Shown: positions 34,229-40,655 of the stretch, piece by piece
How the letters are laid out: each line of letters opens with the position of its first letter
How positions within the stretch are numbered: position 1 is the stretch's first letter
From: Bacillota bacterium
GTDB taxonomy: Bacteria > Bacillota > SHA-98 > Ch115
Assembly: GCA_012842565.1 (NCBI GenBank)
Contig: DUSO01000093.1
Coordinates: 1 to 40,655 of the forward strand
DNA length: 40,655 nucleotides
Reading direction: 5' to 3'
Translations under genes and position numbers: made by a program
Notes under the pieces: model-generated
Told to the model about the DNA's origin: nothing
What the model saw: only the letters and a program-made list of their open reading frames with translations
Database searches by the model: none

Positions 34229-35609
34229 AGCCGCTCAGGTCGCGATTACGGAGCACGGGCTCCAGCCGTGACCGCACATAGTCCCGGTCTATGACCACCT
34301 TGCGGCATTCCACGTCAGGCGCATTGAAAGACACGTCCTCCAGGAGCTTCTCCATAACGGTGTGGAGGCGCCTCGCCCCGATATTCTCTGTTTCCTGGTT
34401 GACCTGGTCTGCGATGCGCGCAAGCTCGTCGATGCCGTCCTCGTTGAATACCACCTCTACCCCGTCGGTGGCCAGGAGCGCCTGGTATTGCCTTATCAGC
34501 GCATTCTCGGGCTCGGTGAGGATGCGCTTGAAGTCCTTATATGTCAGGGGCTCGAGCTCAACCCTTATCGGGAACCGTCCCTGGAGCTCGGGTATGAGGT
34601 CAGACGGCTTTGACACATGAAAGGCGCCGGCGGCGATGAACAGGATGTGATCGGTTTTGACGGGCCCGTGCTTGGTGACGACGGTCGAGCCCTCGACAAT
34701 GGGCAGGATGTCGCGCTGCACGCCCTCCCGTGATACGTCGGGGCCGGCGCCATGCTCGCGACCTGCGATCTTGTCGATCTCGTCGATGAATACGATGCCG
34801 TCTTGCTCAGTCCTGGCGATGGCCTCCGCCACCACCTCATCCATGTCGATCATCTTCTGGGCCTCTTCCTGGGCTAAGATCTTTCTAGCATCCCTCACCA
34901 TAACCTTGCGCTTCTTCTTGCGCTTGGGCAATATCCCGCCGAACACGTCCTGCATGTTTATGCCCAGTTCTTCTATACCCGCCCCCGAAAAGACCTCCAC
35001 CAGGGGTGGAGAATTATCCTCGACTTCCACCTCTACCATCATGTCCTCGAGCTCTCCCTTGCGAAGCCTCTCCCTCATAAATGCTCGCTGCTCCTGGACT
35101 CGGGCACGGGTTTCCTGGGACTCCTGATCGTCCTGGCGCGCAAAGCCAATGTTGCCAAACAGGGCAGCCAGTGGGTTTATAGCCCCCTGCCTGTCAGGGA
35201 ACGGCACAAGGAGCTCGAGCAATCTGTCCTCGACCATGGCCTCGGCTTTGTGATAGACCTGGCTCATCTTCTGCGCCTTGACCATGCGTATCGAGGCCTC
35301 GCAGAGGTCCCTTATTATGGAATCCACGTCCCTTCCTACATAGCCGACCTCGGTGAACTTCGTGGCTTCCACCTTTATAAAGGGGGCATTTGCAAGCCTT
35401 GCAAGCCTCCTCGCTATTTCCGTCTTGCCAACGCCCGTCGGCCCTATCATTAGGATGTTCTTGGGAAGCACCTCATCTCTAAGGCCAGGGGGGAGCAGCC
35501 TGCGCCTGTGCCGGTTGCGAAGGGCTATGGCTACCGCCTTCTTGGCGCTCTCCTGCCCGACGATGTACTTGTCGAGCTCGGCCACAATCATCCGTGGTGT
35601 CAGCTCCAC
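34218..35609 (-). CDS. hslU: ATP-dependent protease ATPase subunit HslU
   Basis: HslU (ClpY) is the AAA+ unfoldase that feeds proteins to HslV. Walker A GPTGVGKT is at 56-63, Walker B is [16 protein letters not shown], and the variable I-domain lies between. The pore-type motif [12 protein letters not shown] follows the Walker A region. The C-terminal DLSGYIL is close to the DLSRYIL-type tail that docks into HslV. Start is GTG 35609 with AAGGAGGACCGGGCA upstream. The 463 residues are typical. hslV precedes it by 43 bases. Confidence 0.96.
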   Translation of the reverse strand: MELTPRMIVAELDKYIVGQESAKKAVAIALRNRHRRRLLPPGLRDEVLPKNILMIGPTGVGKTEIARRLARLANAPFIKVEATKFTEVGYVGRDVDSIIRDLCEASIRMVKAQKMSQVYHKAEAMVEDRLLELLVPFPDRQGAINPLAALFGNIGFARQDDQESQETRARVQEQRAFMRERLRKGELEDMMVEVEVEDNSPPLVEVFSGAGIEELGINMQDVFGGILPKRKKKRKVMVRDARKILAQEEAQKMIDMDEVVAEAIARTEQDGIVFIDEIDKIAGREHGAGPDVSREGVQRDILPIVEGSTVVTKHGPVKTDHILFIAAGAFHVSKPSDLIPELQGRFPIRVELEPLTYKDFKRILTEPENALIRQYQALLATDGVEVVFNEDGIDELARIADQVNQETENIGARRLHTVMEKLLEDVSFNAPDVECRKVVIDRDYVRSRLEPVLRNRDLSGYIL

Positions 35610-35652
35610 TGCCCGGTCCTCCTTTTACACCAGAATACGGCGAAACGGCCGC

Positions 35653-36180
35653 TTACAATTCCTCCACCGTTATCTCGTTGTTGGTATATATGCAGATAGA
35701 GGCTGCTATGCGCATTGCCTCCTCCACTATTTCCCGCGGGGAGAGACTGGTGTGCCCTATGAGGGCCCGGGCTGCCGCAAGGGCATAAGGCCCCCCGGAT
35801 CCAATGGCTACAATGCCGTCATCCGGTTCAATCACATCGCCGCTCCCTGATACGACCAGGATGTGCTCCCTGTCTGCTACAACCAGGAAGGCGTCCAGTT
35901 TCCTGAGCGCCCTGTCCAGCCGCCAGTCTTTGGCAAGCTCCACGGCAGCCCTCGGCAGGTTGCCCCTGTGGGCCTCTATCTTGCCCTCGAACTTCTCGAA
36001 CAAGGTAAAGGCGTCGGCCGCCGCGCCTGCAAAGCCGGCCAGCACGTTGCCGTCGTATATACGCCTTACCTTGCGGGCGCCGTGCTTCATCACCGTGTTG
36101 CCAAAGGTGACCTGCCCGTCCCCGGCCATGGCCACCCGGCCGTTACGCCGCACCGCTATCACAGTCGTGCTGCGAATCAC
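35653..36180 (-). CDS. hslV: ATP-dependent protease peptidase subunit HslV
   Basis: HslV (ClpQ) is the proteasome-like threonine peptidase. From GTG 36180 the protein starts [12 protein letters not shown], so a four-residue propeptide would be removed to expose Thr5 as the nucleophile. [10 protein letters not shown] and [19 protein letters not shown] are conserved. GAGG lies eight bases before the GTG, whereas ATG 36210 has no ribosome-binding site and would add ten unusual residues. With 175 residues it is normal. B. subtilis ClpQ uses a serine, so this is the more widespread threonine type. Confidence 0.94.
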   Translation of the reverse strand: MIRSTTVIAVRRNGRVAMAGDGQVTFGNTVMKHGARKVRRIYDGNVLAGFAGAAADAFTLFEKFEGKIEAHRGNLPRAAVELAKDWRLDRALRKLDAFLVVADREHILVVSGSGDVIEPDDGIVAIGSGGPYALAAARALIGHTSLSPREIVEEAMRIAASICIYTNNEITVEEL

Positions 36181-36211
36181 AAAAGGCACCTCGCCTTCTC
36201 GTATTCTCATA

Positions 36212-36237
36212 AGAGAATGGCCGCAGAGAATGGCCGC
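36212..36237. repeat. Perfect 13-bp tandem duplication between xerC and hslV
   Basis: AGAGAATGGCCGC occurs twice in direct succession (36212-36224 and 36225-36237). It fills most of the 75-base gap between the xerC stop and the hslV GTG and includes the weakly supported ATG region of hslV. Confidence 0.85.
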
Positions 36238-36255
36238 GCCCTGGTAAAAGAACGG

Positions 36256-37185
36256 CTACGCCCGGGGGTGTGCGCGCATATATACCTCGCGGAGCCTTTC
36301 CCTTGTTACATGTGTATATATCTGGGTTGTAGAAATATTCACATGCCCGAGGAGCTCCTGGACAGCGCGCAGGTCCGCCCCACCATCCAGGAGGTGGGTG
36401 GCGAATGAGTGCCTGAGGGTGTGAGGACTGACCGAGAGCCTTTGACTTGTAGCCGTTATATACTTGTCAACGATGCGCTCAACGCTCCGGGCGCCAAGCC
36501 TGGTACCAAACCTGTTGAGGAAGAGCGCCTCCTGTGCCGCCGGGGGGGACCGGCGCCGGGACCGACCACCGGCCCCGGACCTTGCAGCAAGCACAGGCCT
36601 TGAATACCTGAGGTAGTTGCCGATAGCCACCAGTGCCATCCGCCCCAGTGGCACGACCCGCTCCTTTGCCCCTTTGCCAAACGCCCTTATGTACCCCACC
36701 TGAATATCAACGTCACCGGTATCGAGCCCGACGAGCTCAGAGACGCGGAGCCCGGTGGCGTAGAGGGTCTCGAGAATAGCCCGGTCCCTCAACCCCAACG
36801 TCGACCCGTCGGGTGCCTCGACAAGGGCCCTTACCTCATCCACATCGAGGAACCTCGGGAGCCTCCTGCCTGCCTTGGGAATTGATACAGCCCGGGCTGG
36901 GTTGCTTTCAACGTAGCCCTTCCGGGCCAGGAACCGGAAGAGCGACCGGACTGCGGCTATCCTGCGGGCAATCGTCGACCTCGCATACCCTCTGCGCTTG
37001 AGGTCGGCCATGTAATCGCGTATGAGCCGGGAGTCGATATTGCCTGGCTCGGGCTCATGACCGAGCACGCCCTCCGCGAAGTGCAGGAAACAGTCGATAT
37101 CGTGACTGTAGCCGGCCAGGGTATGCTGAGCCGCATTCCGCTCAACACTTAGGTATTGTAGAAACTCGTCGATCTTCCCCCTCAA
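36256..37185 (-). CDS. xerC: Tyrosine recombinase XerC
   Basis: XerC (CodV) partners XerD at dif. Catalytic residues sit in ATGLRVSELVGLD, HTLRHSFATHLLDGG, LLGHVNISTTQIYTH. An insertion AARSGAGGRSRRRSPPAAQE lies before the second catalytic half and is not typical of XerC. The 309 residues are slightly long because of it. TTG 37185 gives the best alignment to the family N-terminus (KIDEFLQYLSVERNAAQHTL) with GGAGAG nearby. Order trmFO-xerC-hslV-hslU-codY matches B. subtilis. Confidence 0.92.
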   Translation of the reverse strand: MRGKIDEFLQYLSVERNAAQHTLAGYSHDIDCFLHFAEGVLGHEPEPGNIDSRLIRDYMADLKRRGYARSTIARRIAAVRSLFRFLARKGYVESNPARAVSIPKAGRRLPRFLDVDEVRALVEAPDGSTLGLRDRAILETLYATGLRVSELVGLDTGDVDIQVGYIRAFGKGAKERVVPLGRMALVAIGNYLRYSRPVLAARSGAGGRSRRRSPPAAQEALFLNRFGTRLGARSVERIVDKYITATSQRLSVSPHTLRHSFATHLLDGGADLRAVQELLGHVNISTTQIYTHVTRERLREVYMRAHPRA

Positions 37186-37224
37186 CTCTCCGCACCGCTC
37201 CTAAGTCCACCCATTCAAAACATG

Positions 37225-37253
37225 ATTGTATCATAGTGCCAAAATTCCTACAA
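37225..37253 (-). promoter_or_regulatory. Sigma-A promoter for xerC-hslVU(-codY)
   Basis: On the minus strand TTGTAG (37253-37248) and TACAAT (37230-37225) are 17 bases apart, with TG-A extending the -10. The -35 hexamer overlaps the trmFO stop codon. Initiation near 37218 would give a leader of about 33 bases before xerC. Confidence 0.7.
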
Positions 37254-38573
37254 CCCCGATTCGACTATTTCCACAAATTTTCTCATTACACTCAGGGCTC
37301 GACTGGAGAGCGCAAGGCGCCGTTCCATCTTGCCGCGGGGGCCGTCAATGGGCTGGAGAAGGCCAAAATTGGCATTCATGGGCTGGAAATGCTCTGGATC
37401 AGCTGTGGAAATGTAATGGCACAGGCTGCCTATGATGGTCTCGCGGGGAAACTCTATCGCCCCTTGCCCGAGGATAATGCGGGCGGCCTGGATACCGGCG
37501 ACAATTCCCGTGGCGGCGGACTCTGTGTAGCCCTCCACACCGGTTATCTGTCCGGCAAACAAGATATTGGGGTGAGACTTGACCTGTAGCGTATTCTTGA
37601 GGACCCGCGGGGAATTGATAAAGGTGTTGCGGTGCATCACGCCGTAGCGTACAAACTCCGCCTCCTCGAGCCCGGGTATCATTCGGAACACCCGGCGCTG
37701 TTCGTGCCATTTAAGCCTTGTCTGGAACCCGACCATGTTGAGCAGGGTTCCCCCGGGATCCTCCTTTCTCAGCTGGACGACCGCATATGGGCGTCTGCCC
37801 GTACCGGGATCCTTGAGCCCGACCGGCCTCAAGGGCCCGAAAGCAAGCGCTTCCCGCCCCCGTCGGGCCATCTCCTCGATGGGCATGCACCCCTCAAAAA
37901 GGGTGAGGGGCTCAAACTCCCTGGTGGGCACCACCTCCGCCTCGACCAGGGCCTTCCAGAACCTTTGATATTCCTCCTCATCCATGGGGCAGTTCGCGTA
38001 GTCAGCCTCCCCCTTTCCATAGCGTGCCGCCCAGAATACCTTGCTCTCATCGATGCTTTCCCTGGTGATTATTGGAGCAACAGCGTCATAGAAGTAGAGG
38101 TATTCCGCGCCGGTCAGCAGGGAGATCTCCTTTGCCATACAGGGAGAGGTAAGAGGTCCCGTTGCCACCACAACAGGGACGCCCCCGGGGATGGAGCACG
38201 ATTCTTGCCTTATGACGTTGATCCTCTCATGCTGTTCAACCCTTTCCGTGACAAGGCGGGCGAAGAGCTCCCTGTCTACGGCAAGCGCGCTCCCGGCTCC
38301 GACACGTGCCTTTGAAGCGCACTCAAGGATCAAAGACCCCAAAAGGCGCATCTCCTCCTTGAGAGTGCCGCCTGCGGTAGTGGGCATGTCAGAGCCCAGG
38401 GAGTTGCTGCAGACGAGCTCTGCGAGCCAGCCGGTACGATGGGCGGGCGTCATCGTACCGGGCCTCATCTCCAACAGGTCCACTTCTATCCCGTGCCTTG
38501 CGGCCTGCCATGCGGCCTCTACGCCTGCAAGGCCACCCCCTATCACCACAAGCTTATTCCTGGACAAAGCCAC
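37248..38573 (-). CDS. trmFO: Methylenetetrahydrofolate-tRNA (uracil-5-)-methyltransferase TrmFO
   Basis: TrmFO is a flavoenzyme that makes ribothymidine 54 in the tRNA T loop with methylenetetrahydrofolate and FADH2. The FAD motif VIGGGLAGVEAAWQA begins at 10 (GGGLAG 12-17). VCSNSLGSD contains Cys55, matching the catalytic Cys53 region of B. subtilis, and LFEGCMPIEEMA holds the second functional cysteine. GQITGVEGYTESAATG is also conserved. GTG 38573 has GAGGGAGTCCT upstream and overlaps topA by 20 bases. TruB, encoded at 14795, modifies the next base of the same loop. Confidence 0.96.
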   Translation of the reverse strand: MALSRNKLVVIGGGLAGVEAAWQAARHGIEVDLLEMRPGTMTPAHRTGWLAELVCSNSLGSDMPTTAGGTLKEEMRLLGSLILECASKARVGAGSALAVDRELFARLVTERVEQHERINVIRQESCSIPGGVPVVVATGPLTSPCMAKEISLLTGAEYLYFYDAVAPIITRESIDESKVFWAARYGKGEADYANCPMDEEEYQRFWKALVEAEVVPTREFEPLTLFEGCMPIEEMARRGREALAFGPLRPVGLKDPGTGRRPYAVVQLRKEDPGGTLLNMVGFQTRLKWHEQRRVFRMIPGLEEAEFVRYGVMHRNTFINSPRVLKNTLQVKSHPNILFAGQITGVEGYTESAATGIVAGIQAARIILGQGAIEFPRETIIGSLCHYISTADPEHFQPMNANFGLLQPIDGPRGKMERRLALSSRALSVMRKFVEIVESGL

Positions 38574-40632
38574 AGGACTCCCTCACGCATTGATAGGTCA
38601 CATTACGACCTTTGCCCTTCTTTATGAGAAACGCACCACACTTAGGGCAGGTTTTCTCCGTCGGGGTACCCCACGTGGTAAACTCGCATTCCGGATACCG
38701 GGAGCAGCCGTAAAACTTGCGCCCTTTCTTGGTCTTACGCTCTACAACCGGAGCCTGGCATATAGGGCACTTCACGCCGACCTCCCGGACAATCGGCTTG
38801 GTATACCGGCATTCCGGAAACCCGGGGCATGCCAGGAACTTGCCAAAGCGTCCGTATTTCACCACGAGGTTACGCCCGCATTCGGGACACTTCTCCTCAC
38901 TCACCTCATCGGGCACCGTCACGTGGCCGACCTTCTCAAGGGCATCCTCCACTACCTTGTCAAAGGGGGCATAGAAATTCGAGACGACCTCTACCCAGTT
39001 GAGATTGCCCTCTGCGATGCGGTCGAGATCCTCCTCCATGCGAGCCGTAAACTCCACGTCCACTATATTGGGGAACCACTCCTTGAGGAGGTCTACCACT
39101 ACAAAGCCGAGATCCGTGGGGCGAAACCTCTTGTCCTCCAGCTCGACATAATTGCGCCTTATGATGGTATCTATTATCGGCGCATATGTGCTTGGCCTCC
39201 CGATGCCCTTTTCCTCAAGGGCCTTTACCAGTGTCGCTTCCGTATATCGCGGCGGCGGCTCTGTAAAGTGCTGCTCAGGATAAAACTCCAACAGCACCAG
39301 CCGTTCATTTACGGAAAGCTCGGGCAGGGCCTGGCCTGCCTGTTCCTCCTGTCCTTCATCCTCCTGTTCCAAATATACCACGGAAAAGCCAGGGAATTTC
39401 ATCTGCGATCCCGTGGCCCTGAAAAGGCAGTCCCCGGCTTCCACGTCCACGGTCGTGACGTCGAATACAGCAGGCTTCATCTGGCTCGCCACAAACCTCT
39501 CCCAGATGATCCGGTAAAGCCCGTACTGGTCTCGCGTAAGGTATGGCTTCACCATCTCTGGCGTCCGGTACACCGATGTGGGACGTATCGCCTCGTGGGC
39601 TTCCTGTGCCGTGGCTTTTGCCCTGTAATGGGGCGGCACCTCGGGCACGTGCTCCGCTCCGAAGTGCTCCATGATAAACTGGCGAGCCTCGGACTGCGCC
39701 TCCTGGGCCACACGCACTGAGTCCGTCCTGATGTAGGTGACAAGCCCCACACTGCCTTCCCCGCCTATTTCCAGGCCCTCGTAAAGTTGTTGCGCGAGGG
39801 CCATGGTCTTGCGCGCTCCGAAGCCAAGCCTGCGGGACGCATCCTGCTGCATGGTGCTGGTGGTAAATGGCGGTGCAGGATGCCGCCTCCTCTCCCTTTT
39901 CTTGATATCCTTGACTGTAAACTCCGCATCCCTGAGCCGTTCGACTATATGCCCGGCGTCGTCGCCGGTCGGGATAGCAGCCTTCTGCCCTGCAACCTCG
40001 ATGAGCCTCGCCCGGAAACGCGTGTCTTTATCCTCGGGCGCCAGCTCAGCATCTATCGTCCAGTATTCTTCCCTGACAAAGCCCTGTATCTCGCGTTCAC
40101 GGTCGCAAATGAGGCGAACGGCCACCGACTGTACCCGGCCGGCCGAAAGGCCTTTTCGCACCTTTTTCCAGAGTAGCGGGCTCAGCTTGTATCCTACCAG
40201 CCTGTCCAGGATCCGCCGCGCTTGCTGGGCATACACAAGGTCCATGTTTATGGCCCTCGGGTTTGAGAGCGCTGCGGTTACAGCCCTCTTGGTAATCTCG
40301 TTGAATTCGATCCTGCACGGCTTACTGCCGTCGATCTCGAAAAGCTGGGTGAGATGCCACGAAATCGCTTCTCCCTCCCGGTCAGGGTCGGTTGCGAGAA
40401 GGACCTTCCCGGCCTTGCGTATGCTCTCCCTGAGCTCGCTTATGACTTTCCCGCGCCCGCGGATGGGAATGTAGTTGGGCTGAAAGCCGTTTTCTATGTC
40501 AATGCCCATCTTGCTCTTGGGAAGGTCCCTTATGTGGCCCATCGTAGCCTTGACTGTATAGCCCCGGCCGAGGAATTTCGAGATGGTCTTTACCTTAGCA
40601 GGTGACTCGACGATGATGAGAGAATCTGCCAT
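38554..40632 (-). CDS. topA: DNA topoisomerase I (type IA)
   Basis: TopA relaxes negative supercoils. The TOPRIM domain shows LIIVESPAKVKTI (Glu9) and the metal site TDPDREGEAISWHL with Asp82, Asp84 and Glu86. The active tyrosine is Tyr300 in GLVTYIRTDS. Three C-terminal zinc-ribbon modules follow (CPECGRN, CPICQAP and CPKCGAF as first halves); the last has the spacing CVRESCGF. The 692 residues are complete. ATG 40632 has GGGAGCAAT upstream, 24 bases from the window edge, so its own promoter is not visible. Confidence 0.97.
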   Translation of the reverse strand: MADSLIIVESPAKVKTISKFLGRGYTVKATMGHIRDLPKSKMGIDIENGFQPNYIPIRGRGKVISELRESIRKAGKVLLATDPDREGEAISWHLTQLFEIDGSKPCRIEFNEITKRAVTAALSNPRAINMDLVYAQQARRILDRLVGYKLSPLLWKKVRKGLSAGRVQSVAVRLICDREREIQGFVREEYWTIDAELAPEDKDTRFRARLIEVAGQKAAIPTGDDAGHIVERLRDAEFTVKDIKKRERRRHPAPPFTTSTMQQDASRRLGFGARKTMALAQQLYEGLEIGGEGSVGLVTYIRTDSVRVAQEAQSEARQFIMEHFGAEHVPEVPPHYRAKATAQEAHEAIRPTSVYRTPEMVKPYLTRDQYGLYRIIWERFVASQMKPAVFDVTTVDVEAGDCLFRATGSQMKFPGFSVVYLEQEDEGQEEQAGQALPELSVNERLVLLEFYPEQHFTEPPPRYTEATLVKALEEKGIGRPSTYAPIIDTIIRRNYVELEDKRFRPTDLGFVVVDLLKEWFPNIVDVEFTARMEEDLDRIAEGNLNWVEVVSNFYAPFDKVVEDALEKVGHVTVPDEVSEEKCPECGRNLVVKYGRFGKFLACPGFPECRYTKPIVREVGVKCPICQAPVVERKTKKGRKFYGCSRYPECEFTTWGTPTEKTCPKCGAFLIKKGKGRNVTYQCVRESCGFVQE

Positions 40633-40655
40633 ATTGCTCCCGCGAGAATACCCCC

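Noticed and set aside
37225-37260. A CodY box (AATTTTCWGAAAATT type) near GAATTTTGG upstream of xerC
   Set aside because: Only the first half matches; the second half is wrong.

Overview
The window is an almost gene-solid, G+C-rich stretch of a bacterial chromosome. I read it as an anaerobic, endospore-forming member of the Bacillota (Clostridia-like); genus and species cannot be fixed from sequence alone. The evidence is: a Firmicutes-type CodY, SpoIIM, a DacF-type carboxypeptidase and a GerMN-domain protein (sporulation); a four-subunit 2-oxoacid:ferredoxin oxidoreductase and a second small ferredoxin (anaerobic, ferredoxin-based metabolism); a single-domain undecaprenyl diphosphate synthase; and gene order that closely follows Bacillus subtilis. 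Forty-one of 42 genes lie on the minus strand, so they are read from right to left. I see no tRNA, rRNA, CRISPR array, insertion sequence or prophage.

Layout in the direction of transcription. (1) 40632-33298: topA, trmFO, xerC, hslV, hslU, codY, the classic codY cluster. (2) 33081-29758: rpsB, tsf, pyrH, frr, a small unknown gene and a ferredoxin. (3) 29652-22905: uppS, cdsA, an AI-2E-type permease, dxr, rseP, ispG and a glycosyltransferase, that is, isoprenoid, phospholipid and envelope functions. (4) 22684-11137: rimP, nusA, ylxR, infB, ylxP, rbfA, nrnA, truB, ribF, rpsO, pnp, the conserved translation, transcription and RNA-decay block. (5) 10788-8104: a vorDBAC-like ferredoxin oxidoreductase operon. 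(6) The only plus-strand gene, 7449-8114, encoding a membrane-anchored GerMN protein; it diverges from a DUF3866 gene. (7) 7301-1: DUF3866, Nudix hydrolase, spoIIM, xerD, deoB, pdp, dacF, matching the B. subtilis nudF-spoIIM-fur-ripX-drm-pupG-dacF region; spoIIAA-spoIIAB-sigF would be expected just beyond coordinate 1.

Departures from the B. subtilis template are the informative part. No flagellar/chemotaxis operon lies between codY and rpsB. fur is absent between spoIIM and xerD, ylxQ between ylxR and infB, and proS and polC between ispG and rimP. A glycosyltransferase, a permease and a ferredoxin oxidoreductase operon appear instead. NusA, S2, YlxR and IF2 carry long low-complexity extensions.

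Between genes I found good sigma-A-like promoters (before xerC, rpsB, rimP and the Nudix gene), a promoter followed by an intrinsic-terminator hairpin in the nusA leader, a perfect 12-bp hairpin between tsf and pyrH, an operator-like inverted repeat between the divergent genes, and several short tandem duplications at gene junctions. Most of the window is conserved housekeeping DNA. I did not find an obviously new multi-gene system; the best leads are regulatory sites and two poorly characterised proteins.
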